This document shows positions 22,199 through 33,878 of a DNA stretch of 59,914 bases, one piece after another. The stretch comes from Corinectria fuckeliana (lineage: Eukaryota > Ascomycota > Sordariomycetes > Hypocreales > Nectriaceae), in contig WPDH01000188.1 of NCBI GenBank assembly GCA_019137255.1, positions 1-59,914 on the forward strand, given 5' to 3'. Below the pieces are notes generated by a model, which was not told where the DNA came from, searched no databases, and saw nothing but the letters and a program-made list of their open reading frames with translations. How positions within the stretch are numbered: position 1 is the first letter of the stretch; the number at the start of each line of letters is the position of its first letter. Position numbers and translations under genes: made by a program.

Positions 22199-25100
22199 AT
22201 GGAATCGTTTCTGCCGCTGGGTGGCTTTCAGCTGCCCTTCCAAAAGCGCCTCAGCCGGCTTTACAATGACACCAAGAAATCGAGCGATTTCGTCAAGGAA
22301 CCCGTCCAAAACGAGGAGGACCCGGAGATCAAGGCGCTGCATCGCAAGCTTCGCATTCAGAAGGACCGACTTGTAAGCTGGGGCCTCGAGTGGTCGGATC
22401 CGACTCAATCCGCCGAGATCGATGAGTCCCTATCCAAGGCTGGCCTGAGTGAGGTTGTGGGAAGCATCATGTCCACCATCAAAGATATTCTAGCTGAGGC
22501 CGAACCCCTGTGGCTCAGTTCCAAACGCATGATCCAGGGAAAACAGACTTCACAAGACTCAAAACCGCCGCTGGTTCAATGGGACAAGGGCCGATTTGAA
22601 GACTTGGTGAATGATCTCACCACCTCAATCGATACACTGTATGACCTCTCCCGTACTCGTTCATCCGCCACAAACTCTCGCCGACCATCCAAGACCACTT
22701 TCAAGTCTTCGACAACTTCAGACGACTTCCGTCCTTTTGAGTCTACTCGAATGCAGACCCCTCAGCAAATCGACCCTCAAACCTTGACTCATTTACGCCC
22801 AAGGCAAGGGGATGACAGCTCCCATCCCCGTGAGGTTGTCTTCATGAGCAAGACGGCCTATTCAGAACTTACTCATGGAACGACACGGCAACCCTGGGCA
22901 CCGCTTCTGCTCGAGTATGCTACTTTTGACTCCATATATGCCATGACTGGCATCATGCCACCAATGGCTCGCTTTGAGAAACTATCAGCGGGGCTTCAAC
23001 AAGATCCTCAGAGGTCTCCTGGCACTTGGACTGGTCTACCTCGCCTCCTCGGATACTTTGAAGATCTCGAAAAGTCCAGACTTGGACTAGTCTACAGGTT
23101 CCCTCCTTCCTTCAATGCGGTCTCATTCGAGCGCCTTACCAAGAACCCACTCTACAGTCTCCCAACCTTGGGCGATCTTCTTTCCCGTCCCGGCTCCGAG
23201 CCCAAGCTTGAAGCCAAGTTCAGACTGGCTCACAACCTGATGAATACCGTCTTCGACATGCATGCCAGAGGAGTAATGCACGGGGATCTTATCGACAGGA
23301 ACATCTGTTTTTGTGATGCCGTCACGACGGAACCAGGTGTCAACAACGGCGAGGTAGATATCCGTCGACCTCTGGTAGCCTCTTTCGATTTATTCTCTGA
23401 CACCGCTACCTCGGCACCGACTCTTTCCCGGCATCCTTTGGATCCTCGAAACACACCCACGTCTCCCTTGGCCAATAGTACAGATCAGCGTATCCTGGAC
23501 CTGTACTCATTAGCCATGCTGCTGCTGTCGATTGGGTTGTGGACTAAGCTTGAGACTCTTGCTCCCGATTCCTCCACGTTCGTCCCGGACTCGCTTCTGG
23601 AGCAACTCGCCGTGCGATGCGGTACCCTATACATGAAGGCAGTCCAGGCATGTTGGAGTGCGGTTGATGACGAGCTTGCAGGACGCTCCAGCGGAGAAGC
23701 CTTGCTCTCCACAGTGCAAGCCAGAGCAAGCCGGTTCTCAGAAGCTTGCTGCATTCTGGACGGAGTCAGCGGCCTCGAGGAGAGGCTTGATCAAGAATTC
23801 CAACAAGCTGAGGCACATCCTTCTCTCACCAATCATCCTGTTACTTCCATGCCCAAGGGCAACAAGGACAGTAAGGATATGAAGAGTACTCCAATGTCCC
23901 ATAGCGAGAAACAAGCTCTTGTGGAGGCCCCCGCACCAATCTCTGCAAAGGGCCCTACAAAGATCGAGACGGAAGCCGAGCTTGATGGTAAGGGAACATC
24001 TTAATTTATGCGAACCAATATTCAGATTACTAACAGTCACCAGATGCTGTGTTGGGCAAGTCTACAAAGTCGGAGGCCAAGGTCCGGCTATATCCTCATG
24101 TGCCACTTGCGCCCGAAGTTGTAGACAGATGGAACAAGCTTTTGATGCCTCAAATTAATCATGCTCTCCGGCACTTCTATCGCAAGCACCCTGAGTCGGT
24201 AGAGATTTCTCTAGAGTCCGTCGGGCCAAGCCCCCAAAAGACACAGCCCACGGTGCTCGTGGTCTGCACCTCGGTTGGAAAAGTCCGCGCAATTCTCAAC
24301 AAGAGGCTCGGCGACCTATTCGACGGCACAACTGGATTCGCCCTGAAGGTCTGTCGAGGTCACGTCTTGAGGTCACGAAGCAAGCCAAACTCGGTTCTGA
24401 GGTCTATGGCCCGAAGAAGCAATGCCGATGGCTCTCAAGGAGATGACCACGCTGACGCAATCAATCCCGAGTATCAAGAACGACCTGGAAATGGAGCAAG
24501 CATCGGCGCCTGGATCGGAGATCGACACCTACCCCCTGTCAGCCTTGGCGGTCTTGTCATGATTGACGACAAGCCCTATGGCATGACTGTGCATCACATG
24601 CTTGATGATCCAGACCGGGACTTTGGAAACGACGATACACTGCGATGCAGCGCTCTGCCCGACATGGATTGGTATTCCGGGTCAGGTGGGGAGAGTACTG
24701 TTGACGAAGACTTCGCTTATGAACTATCCGACACGGAATCAGAGGCATATTCCGATTCTGACATCACCAGCGACTACGACGACGATGAGGATGACGAAGA
24801 TGACGAATACAATGAGCCTGGTGACATTCCTGGTATAGAACCTGGCTGCGGTGATGGCTACATTGTCACCCAACCCGCCCTTGACGACGTCGAGGAAGGC
24901 TTCTATCCCTGCGTTGAGACCGAGGATGAGGACCACCTCGACACCTACGGCCTCGGGGAAATATATGCCTCGAGTGGAATCCGCAGAAAACAGGCCAACG
25001 GCCTCATCCACGAGGTGGACTGGGCCCTCTTTGAATTTGCATCCGATCGTCTGCCCAATGACAACTCAATCCCTCGAGCTCAAGACCCCGAATGCCTGCA

Positions 25101-25830
25101 AAAGCTGGGACAGAAGGATGGTGCGGCCCTGCTGCGGCCAACCACCGTCGCCGCTTCCACATCCTTGCCTGGGATGGAGGTTCAGTGCATGGCTCGGACG
25201 AGTGGTTTGCAGACCGGCCAAATCCTCCCTGCCCTTACGAGCGTGAAGATCTACGGCCGAGCATCCCCCAGCCACACGTATCAGATTACGAGTGCTGGAT
25301 TCCCACGGGACGACGAAACGAAGATGGCCGTGCCTCTTGGCATCCCCGGAGACAGCGGTGCTTGGGTCGTCGACCGCCGAAACGGGCAGCTTTGCGGACA
25401 TATCCTGGCTTGGAGCCAGCGCAAGCTTTCGGCCTACATTTGCCCGATGGACATCCTGCTCCTCGACATCGCCGAGACTCTCGAGGCCCATGAGGTAAAG
25501 CTTCCCGGCGGCGAGCCTGTGGTCACAATGGGCGATAAGAAGGGCTCTCGCCGTTCAGAGGAGGAGCAAGCCCGGCGTCCTGATGAGGACCTTGACGACC
25601 TTGTCGAGGAGGAACCGGAAGACGCCGACCTCCCGCCCCAGCTAGCTACCTTGATAGCCCCAAAAGACCTCCCTGGCCATCGCCAAGGAGCCATGTCGAG
25701 CCGCAGCGCCAGCGATCGTGGCTCGTCGAGTCCCATGCGTCTTGACACCTCAAGTGAGGTGGGGGGGCTTACGAGTCGCTTAGATGAGATGAGCCTGAGC
25801 GGCAAGTTCGGGATTGGAGTCAGTGGGTGA
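22199..25830 (+). CDS. HeLo-like / pseudokinase / trypsin-like protease fusion protein
   Basis: Two exons (22199-23987, 24044-25830) encode 1191 residues. The 56-bp intron has GTAAGG, a perfect ATTACTAAC branch site and CACCAG, so both halves belong to one gene. Residues 1-155 are helical and contain LHRKLRIQKDRLVSWGLEW, which resembles the core of fungal HeLo (prion-inhibition) domains. Residues about 220-540 look kinase-like, with MHGDLIDRN (His361, Asp363, Asn368) in the catalytic-loop position but no clear glycine loop or DFG, so it is probably a pseudokinase. Residues about 740-1060 form a trypsin-like fold: His780 or His781 in TVHHM, Asp922 in VDWALFEF, Ser1034 in GIPGDSGAWVV. A very acidic insert lies between His and Asp. 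The C-terminus is disordered. HeLo domains act in fungal cell death; a role in self/non-self or stress-triggered death with protease output is inference. The start is the first ATG in frame. Confidence 0.78.
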
Positions 25831-26011
25831 CTATCAAAGACATGTGTGTGCCCTTGACATGGAAGTAGATTGTTTATCCGGGAATCGGAGGATCGAATAC
25901 CCTACTTGCGAGACCCCTTTGGGAGATTTTGTTCGGGAGATTATATGCTGTATGATGACTTCAATGAAACCATTTTTCCTTTGACATCCCACTGATTGAA
26001 CTGCTTGTGAA

Positions 26012-27003
26012 CTACATGAAATCGTCCTCCCAGTTCTCGTCACGGTTCTGGTTACTCGTAGCCTCCATGGCCTCTTCAGTAAAGAGGTCGTCGTACGCGT
26101 GGTCCTTCTGCCACTTCTTCTCCTTCCACTCCTGGGCTTGCTGGGCTTCCTCCTTGCGCTGTAGCTGGTTAACACACAAAGATGCCAGGCTCGGGCTGGG
26201 TGCTTCCACATACCCTTTGCATGATGGCGCCCTGCTCTCTCTTGCGAAGTTCCTTGAGCCGGTCGTCCTTCTCCTGCTTCAGGTCGGGCTTCTGTTCCAC
26301 CTTGGTCTTGTTGAGGCGGTTGACAATGGGATTCTCACGCTGGGGGACGAGTACCCTCTTGACCTGCAAGCTACCTTTAGCAAGGCGCGAATGCTCATGG
26401 CGCGGGGCGGTGGCCTACCTTGCGATGGTCTTTGAAGCTGACTTGGCCGACCTCCATGCTGCCGTCCTTCTTTAGGTTCGACCATGGGGTGTAAATAACA
26501 GTGATGTTGTCCTTCTTATTTCCTTAAGCAACACCGTCAGCTAGAGCCCGTACGAACCACGGGTTTGAGGTGAATGGAGTACCCTCGATCGAGTTGGCCT
26601 TTGTCAGCTGGGCAAGGTCCATGATCAGCTCTTCAGGCAGCGAGTCCCATTCCTCGCCGTCCTTCATCCGGAGGTAGATATGCGCGCTGGATAGTTTATC
26701 CACGTGGAACTAGGGACCCCTTGTCAGTCGTGTCTTCCGCATCGATTTCAACCGGGGTGGTGAGGCCTCACCCTGCAACCAGGTCAGAAAACACCGCCAC
26801 GCAACGCCGAGAGTTGGGGGGGGGGGGATAGTCACCAGACATCCTCCTCCCAGCCGAACTTGATCAAGTCCTCATCTAGCAGGTTTCAGTGCTCGGGACA
26901 GCGCGAGGCGGCGGGCAGGAGCGGGCATACTCTCAAACTTGTCCTTGCCTACGTAGACGAAGCCAGGCGGGCTGACGACGCTGGAGGTGAAGTAGTAGAC
27001 CAT
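26012..27003 (-). CDS. CCDC25-like NFACT-R domain protein, with a one-nucleotide exon
   Basis: Seven exons (27003-26931, 26875-26836, 26772, 26709-26583, 26522-26419, 26363-26214, 26164-26012) encode 215 residues, against about 208 in animal CCDC25. The product starts MVYYFTSSVV, continues NEDLIKFGWEEDVW, FHVDKLSSAHIYLR, LTKANSIEGNKKDN and IYTPWSNLKK, and ends in a charged coiled coil finishing WEDDFM. This is the NFACT-R (DUF814) family, linked to RNA binding and ribosome quality-control relatives, and in animals to extracellular DNA sensing. Introns are 55, 63, 62, 60, 55 and 49 bp. The tryptophan codon before FHVDK is split as TG, G, and the middle G (26772) stands alone between two complete introns. 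Any single GT-AG intron there shifts the frame. Confidence 0.88.
26710..26771 (-). other. Intron directly downstream of the one-nucleotide exon
   Basis: On the minus strand it begins GTGAGG at 26771 and ends CCCTAG at 26710 (62 nt), with CTGAC 12 nt before the acceptor. Its retention brings a TGA a few codons on. Confidence 0.8.
26773..26835 (-). other. Intron directly upstream of the one-nucleotide exon
   Basis: On the minus strand it begins GTGACT at 26835 and ends TTGCAG at 26773 (63 nt), with TTTCTGACC near the acceptor. It contains a 12-nt C run near its 5' end, so its exact length may be uncertain, but its ends are clear. Confidence 0.8.
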
Positions 27004-30000
27004 TTTGGGAGTCTCGTGCAGCACAGCTGCTCGCTGACCAAGGTACAGGCCGTGATGGCACAAGAGGCGAGCAGAATATCGATTTAGATGAGGGCAGCCG
27101 CAGTTTGATGCCTTGGGAGATTGAGTGAGGGGATCGACGGCAAAAGTTTTGGTGGACACGGGGTACTTGTCTCCTAACAGCACGGGTTTTGCGCCTCACT
27201 GTATCCACGCTGTTCACGCGCTAAAAGCACGTCGTTGAAATAAAACAACCGGGGACGCAAAGCACGTGACAGCGCCTTATCACGATTGCTTCAGTGAGTG
27301 ATTCAGAACATTGCAAACATCTTCGTCTCGCACGTCAAGGAAAAAAGATCGATCAAGCCGTTTATGTGCATCTACTAGCTTTAAAATTTGAGAGCAACCT
27401 GTGCTACTGATGATGCTGTAAGGAGGAAGCTTTCCAACTTGCAACTGCCTGTAGTCGAGGCAGCCCCGTTGCTGCTTCGTCCTTTGTAAGCCATGGCAAA
27501 CATGCATGTCTCAGCGTTCAGAAGGATTCTGAAGATGACCCTCAGCCTGGTTCTCCCATATTCTATTTGCAAGGCTATATCGTATCCGAAAGCGAGAGCC
27601 TTGGCACGGATTAGTCTACTGTATCTAGCACTATGCACTCAACCCTCCGGTGGGGCAACCATAAGATCCCTCCTTGCCCAAGCGATATAGGCGGTCTATC
27701 TGACAGCTGAAAAATCCGATATCGTCTCATGTCTTGAATGCACACAAGCTCTGTCTTATTCGTCTGTCAGCTGGCAGTTGATGAGCCATCACAAGGACAA
27801 GCTCGCCCGAGACAACGAAAATGGCAACTCCGCGTCAGTTTGCTCTAGCACGCTCCAGCACATCGGTTCCTCTTTAGCCCGGAACATAGTCTGGCGTCGA
27901 GGACCACATATACAGTACGTAGCTCTGCTAGGACGCAGTAGATATACGCCATAGACTAAACGTTCGCCTGGACTAGTAAGACATTGGACGGCCCAGTTGA
28001 ACAATGCCGGACTCCACCCTCCCACTGTCGATATGTCACTCCGGTGAAGTCTAAATCGTGCCAGAAACGTGCGGATCAGGCTGCGGTGTCTTGGACTCGA
28101 GAATAGTGTAGGTTCTTCCATGCAGGTTGGCAGGTTCCCTGTCTTGTCATCGAGCCTCACGCCCAGGCATGCAGTTAAGTTAGGTCTTCGCACAAACAGG
28201 GTAGCTTCCCGGCTGAACGGCCTGCGTCATCTCCATGTCATCATACAAGTCAACCACCAGATGTACCATTACAAGATGCAGCTTACTTTCAATATTCACA
28301 TAGGCGTCTCTGATATCACCGTCGTGACTCTCGATGCGGTCCGTGCCTCTATTCTTGCCAGGGTGCAAACAATCAGAAGTTGTCCAGAGAAATTCCAACC
28401 CTTGTATCGTGCAGGACGAATTTCAACGCTACATACCTTGTTTTAGACCGTGTCTGTGATTAGTAGAGGGTCGCGTATAGTTGCCCCAACTGCCTCCACG
28501 GCGCCGAGCACGAAGCTTTGTTTTCTCTTTCCTCGCCATGGGATGTCCTCGCCAATGACACTCTTCCCTTTTATCCCTGTTTTCTCCAATGCGGTCTTTT
28601 GGAGAATGTGATACGTATTCATTCAAACTTCATACATATCAGCACATATCGGTCCAGCATCCGGGTCCCCGTCTATGTGTGTGTCTCGGCCTTGCGATTT
28701 ACCCTCCTGCCAAACAAAAAAGGGGGATATCTGAAAGCAAGAAAATCTTCCGGCTTTATTGCACACCCACCAGCTACAGAGAGATACTCAGAGACCAAAG
28801 GCTACAAGGCGTGTTTCTTTTGCGTTGTAAGGCTGCGGGACAATACTCTTTTACTTCTCATGTCGGGGAAATATGACGGAAGTGGACACCGCATTTTTTC
28901 AGCTACCCGGACGAGTATCCCAGAACACTAATTCGCGGCTGGTCGGGCTAGCAACTGCTTCTGCCTTGGATGCTAATGATTATCATTCGTCTAGCCGTCG
29001 AGTGACTCTTGAGGGGCAGATCCCAAGTCCTAGAACCCAGATGTTGTCACTCGGAAGAGCAGCCACTTCGGGAGGTATTGCTACACAAATCTAGATCGGT
29101 GCTGACCTGCTATGGACTACGCAATGTCACGCCCATTATCAGAAATCTCCTGATTGGCCAACCGAAACCCAAAGGAGCTCACCGAGCAGCGTCCAGCTCG
29201 GTGGCGCAAGCCACTGGTCCCTCGGAACAGCGTGATCCGATCGCCTTATTACCCTACAATCCCAAGGGGGGATAGGTACCTAGAGAACACCGACGGGCTT
29301 TTCATGACAGTGTTCTCGTGCGAAGCGAGCAAGGCTACGGAAGGGCCTTGTGGCTCTCTGTGATAGAACCCTTGATGCGAGCGGGAGGGGCCTCTGCGGG
29401 CCGAGGCTAGCGTTAGCATTGTCTTCTCCAGGCTGCGTGGTGTGGAGGAGGGGGAATCTTTTGGAATCTTAGTTCGGGCATCGGGTGGCGCCGTCGACGA
29501 TCCATTTGCAGCCCCAAGAAGTTCGGGCTATGGAGCTTCCATCTCAATGTCTCGGTCTCTCTCCCGCATTGCGTTTCCGCCTGTCTCAGATACACCTGTC
29601 ACGGCTCGTTCTAGGCTAGTCGGCTCGGCAAACCGTCGAACCAGCATCCGGCTTGTCAGGGAGTTTATCAACTCCATCAAATTTCAATCTGATGGCTGAC
29701 AGAATGCTTGTCCATCTGCCACGTGGGGTGGGCCATTGCATCACTGTGTATCACACCCTGGACTAAGGACTGAGATGATCATGCTGCCGCCTGTCCCTGC
29801 GGCCAGATCTTTTCAAAATCTGCCAAGTTAACCCCTTTATTTGTGCTAAAGATTGCGAACAGATCTTCGCAGCTAGCTTCGGCAATTTGTGATTCCAAGA
29901 AACTGCGGGATAATATCTGCCCCATAGCCTCTCCAGCAGTGACATCCTCCCTGCGTAGATCATGCAACAGTGAATGTCACCGGCCCTCTTTGGAGAAATA

Positions 30001-30629
30001 GCGGATTCGGAAGCGTCAGCAGGGGTTTAACTATGGATGGAACGGCCGCCTGCGCACACAGCATCGAATTGCTCCAGATCCACTACAAGTACATCCCCTA
30101 ATTATCAACTACATCCAACGGCATGCATTATCGACAATTTCGTCAGGGATTATTCCTGGCGGACGAGGTTTCGGGCATGCAACAGTACTGGAGCGTCCTT
30201 TGGCCTCCACACAATGAATCTTTTAGGCTCTTCGAGATGTCAGCGTGGGAAGGAGTTTTATGAAGTTTATTGACCAAGTCCTACGTCTCAGGCTACACAA
30301 TACCAACGCGCGAATCACTACGACGGGTCTGTTATCATTTACTTCGTACAAAACATATAAATTCCCAGACACATGACAAAATAACCAACGGTCTGTTTCT
30401 GGGTCCACTTGCTCATGTCTTGTCCCCAAGGGAATAACCTGGAGGACGGGGCTTGTTCTCCCTTGCGCCGTGTCCAGAAACAAACATCTCTCTCTTGAAG
30501 CAAGGAGGACTTCACTGACCAATTCTCCAATAATGTCCATTTGGCCCATAGCTAACTAGGTAGGAACGCGTCACACTACCCTACCGCGCCACCCGCCGTC
30601 TACCCCCTTTCCATGCATCAGGTCGAAGA
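27004..30629. other. Intergenic region, no gene called
   Basis: This is 3.6 kb with short frames only. One minus-strand frame at 29779-29967 is protein-like but has no ATG start. No repeats or RNA genes were recognised. Confidence 0.5.
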
Positions 30630-31254
30630 TTATGGGACCAGGACCCCAGCACTCTGGAGTCTCCAAATGAACTGGCACTCAGAATCGGCTAATTCGCCAG
30701 TGACGGTTAGTGACAGTGGATCAAGGGACGCGTAGAATCTACTTACAAAGTCGCTTGCGGCCGACGCGCTCGTTCAGAGCAGTGATGCTCCTAGTTTCAA
30801 CCTGGTTGTTGAGCGTCGTCTTGTCTGGGTCCTCGTAGGCAACCTTGTAAACATCCAGTCTAATCCTGAACACTCCTTCGTACTGGATGGAAAGTTCTGG
30901 GAAGACGAAAACCACAGTGTGTCTCGAGGACGAGTCTACGTCGTCTAGGGCGACCCCTGTCGAGATTATGATTCTGGCAACTCCAGTTTCGATGACAGTG
31001 TCGTCAGGCCCCAAAAGAAATGCCATGGCGAAAAAGTAGTACTGGTCTTGAAATCTCCGGGACACCAGTGTTGCAATGAGTGGCGGGTATATAACCTGCC
31101 CCACCTCAACCTCCTGAGGAGGCTGGACTGCAATGCTGAGATTGGGCATGTTGAGTGTTTCCAGTGTCTGTGGAGGATGCTGTATAATGATACCCTCTGT
31201 TCTCTGCTGCTCAGACACGTTTCTGGAAAGAACAGAATCGAAACCGACACGCAT
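30630..31254 (-). CDS. Small velvet-domain-like protein
   Basis: Two exons (31254-30747, 30688-30630) encode 188 residues. The 58-bp intron has GTAAGT, a CACTAAC branch site and ATTAG; without splicing the frame stops inside the donor. The protein shows velvet-like features in order: LSIAVQPPQEVEVGQVIYPP, FFAMAFLLGPDD, the HTVVFVFPELSIQYEGVFRI strand pair and VYKVAYEDP, then VETRSITALNERVGRKRL. The spliced C-terminus (SDSECQFIWRLQSAGVLVP) resembles that of accessory velvet-like proteins. The GFGDKDRRPIDPPP motif of VeA, VelB and VosA is missing. Velvet factors bind DNA and link development with secondary metabolism in the nucleus; that role here is inference. ATG at 31149 (153 residues) is an alternative start. 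Confidence 0.72.
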
Positions 31255-33878
31255 CCTCGGGAGAGCGAGGCTCGATATATACCCCTCAGGCTCAACCTTT
31301 GACACACTGAACCAGCTCACCACTGCCCGGGTTGGATACGCACACCCGCGGAGCGAGACGAAGCCAAAGAGTCCAGAACGCAGTCAACTCGCCGTGGCTC
31401 GTGAGAGACTTGAATTGAGGCGAACAATTCGCCAGCCTTGATTCACGTCTCACCGTACAGCGAGTGGGAGTGAGGTATCTCGAGCCAGCTGAAGTGACTG
31501 GTAATGATCTGCCAAGCGTTCTCGATGACGTGAAAGAAGCCACTCGCAATCAAGTGAGCACATAGGTGAACCCGGCGAGCTAGGGACGGTGTGAATCAAC
31601 ACAGGACAAGATTCGTTTCTTTTCTAGGGAAAAGAATGGAGACCGCCCGCATGAAAAGGGAGTCCAAGTTTGTATGGTGACAGCCTACAGCTCGGTCAGC
31701 CTGGTTGTGACCCGCGAATAAAGATGATGCAACAGCGAGGCGAGTAGTGAGTCGTGCTCTCAGGTAGCGATGCATCTAGCAAGACCGGAAGGCGCGTTAG
31801 CGACTAGACTACTCAATAGAAGCAGCACCCCTCCACGGCACATTCATAGGCGTCCCCTCGTTACGATTCATTCCCCCTGGACAGTGACAAGTGAGAGGGC
31901 AGCTAGCCTTCCGATTCCAGAACGATGCGGGATGGAGATGTCCATTCAGACACGCAGCCAACAGGTCGGGTGAGTCCATCTGCCAAGCAATACAAGACTA
32001 CGCCCCCTGCCGGGCTGCGTCATGATCCTTGCGGCCCCGGCCCTTGGCACAACGCCTCGCGCAGTTCCTAGGCGAGTGAGTTCTAGTGAGGAATGATCCC
32101 CAAGTTCTGCTGCAGCGGGAAAAAAGCCACCGGCTGAGCTGGGAGCAGAGGCGGTCCATGATCAGTAATCGGAAAAGCCTCACTATGCGGGATTTGGCCA
32201 GACCGATGAGATTGCTCCGCGACACCACCATAACAAAGCCTCTTATTGTCATGGGGGAAAGCCTCCGACTGGTTTCCGACTGTACAGCGCACCAGGACGT
32301 ACACAAGATTTGTGCTACAACTTCATCTGACTTGTGACGATGTGGTTGCCTAATGCTGCACTTTCCCAAGCTTTCCCATCCAGCCCGGTGGACCGGTGAG
32401 CTTCTTTTTGGAAAGCCAGGAGGATCCAAGGGGGTACAGCCGTACGACAGCGGTCCCTGGTTATCTCCTCCCCCCCCTTATTAACAGATAGTTTGAGATT
32501 TCCAGGGCAAAGAAAGAAAAAGGGCCTTATGAGCCATGTCCGTCTCCAGGAATTCTGTCACTAATTTCTAATATCTTTCGGGGTTGACCGGGGTTGACCG
32601 GGGATGACCGGGGTTGGCTGGGGTTGACATGTCATAAAGTCCAGGAATCGAAGAGAATAACATTGATAGCGGGTACGTTCTAGCTTCTTAACGCTACTGA
32701 TAAGGCTTCCGGTACTAGTTCGCATTTGGATATCGAACCCCGATTGAATGAATGGCTCAGTCCTTGAGCGTCGAGATCAACATCGTGCAGTCAGCTTGCA
32801 GCGTTGGAAGCGGTCGGGGGAAGCTTCTGTTTAAGCGACATAGCCAACTGCCAGCACCATCTCTCACTCACGTACTTGTACCCGGCAGCCCTTTTTTTTT
32901 GGGGGGGGGGGGAGGCTTGCATAATACACAAAAGGCACCCAAGACAATACGACGAAATATACAAATACTCGTGTGCCAAATCCTACACAACGTGGAGCAC
33001 AATGACTGCCGAGAGATGCGCAAACGCCGTGATGTAGAACAAGGCGTCTTAGATGGGGGCAACCTGGCCGGAGCAATATGCAGCCCAGCCCAAGTGCAAC
33101 AGGGTAAACAACTCCGAGCCCAAGCCCAAGATTTAATGTTTTACTATGAATTTAAGACTCAGCCTCTCTGTCACTATTTCCGTGAGTCCAGGGATGCCAG
33201 TCTTGAAGTAATGACACGACGTACGAATACATAGAGCAACTTGGTCTACAGTGCAGTTCGTGGCGGTGAAGTCGGGAGTGTGCATGAAGTGATGCGCGGA
33301 AGGGAACAAATCACGTCACTCTGAACAAATTCGATTGTCTCAGACTCTCAATGTCTTATACTGTCTCTAAGGTAGCTGTCTCACTAAGTCTCACTAAAGT
33401 GCATTCTCCATGTTTCGATCCCGCCAGCCATTTCTCTGATCTCCGGTCCATGTGTTTTGCTTCTCGATCGGTGGCGCTGTCTTCGATGGACCCCGAATAA
33501 ACCCGCAAACGCGACACCATTGCCATGTATGTCTCTACAAGACACCGATGAATTCGATTGTGCACTGGCTGCAATACCGCATCTCCATGACATGATCCAC
33601 TTCGTTCGCCCCGTCGGCCCTGCTATCCGGCCAATTCATCCAGATTACTACGTACCAAACTGCCAACGAGTCAATCCTCCAACCCCCGCATCGTGAGCGC
33701 GGGGTTCTGTGGGGATACAACATGGCATGATGACGATTGCAGTGGCGTAGAATGCGTGGAGAAGATGGCTGTCCGTCCTGTAAGTTGCGCTTAGCCGGTC
33801 GGCATGGGAATCATCGAGCCCGGTTTGGAGTCTCGTCTTAGACCTCAGTTTCGATACAACGACTAACGTCCCGTGAAA
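31255..33878. other. Intergenic region, no gene seen
   Basis: This is 2.6 kb with short frames only. It holds a decamer tandem repeat (32580-32628) and a T9-G12 homopolymer (32892-32912). The region just before 33879 is the promoter and leader of the GH1 gene. Confidence 0.55.
32580..32628. repeat. Decamer tandem repeat, about five copies of GGGTTGACCG
   Basis: Units GGGTTGACCG, GGGTTGACCG, GGGATGACCG, GGGTTGGCTG and GGGTTGAC follow one another. No function is apparent. Confidence 0.8.

Noticed and set aside
29779..29967. Short minus-strand frame with protein-like text (EDLFAIFSTNKGVNLADFEK)
   Set aside because: No ATG, a stop just upstream, no recognisable family and no neighbouring exons; possibly a relic, too weak to call.
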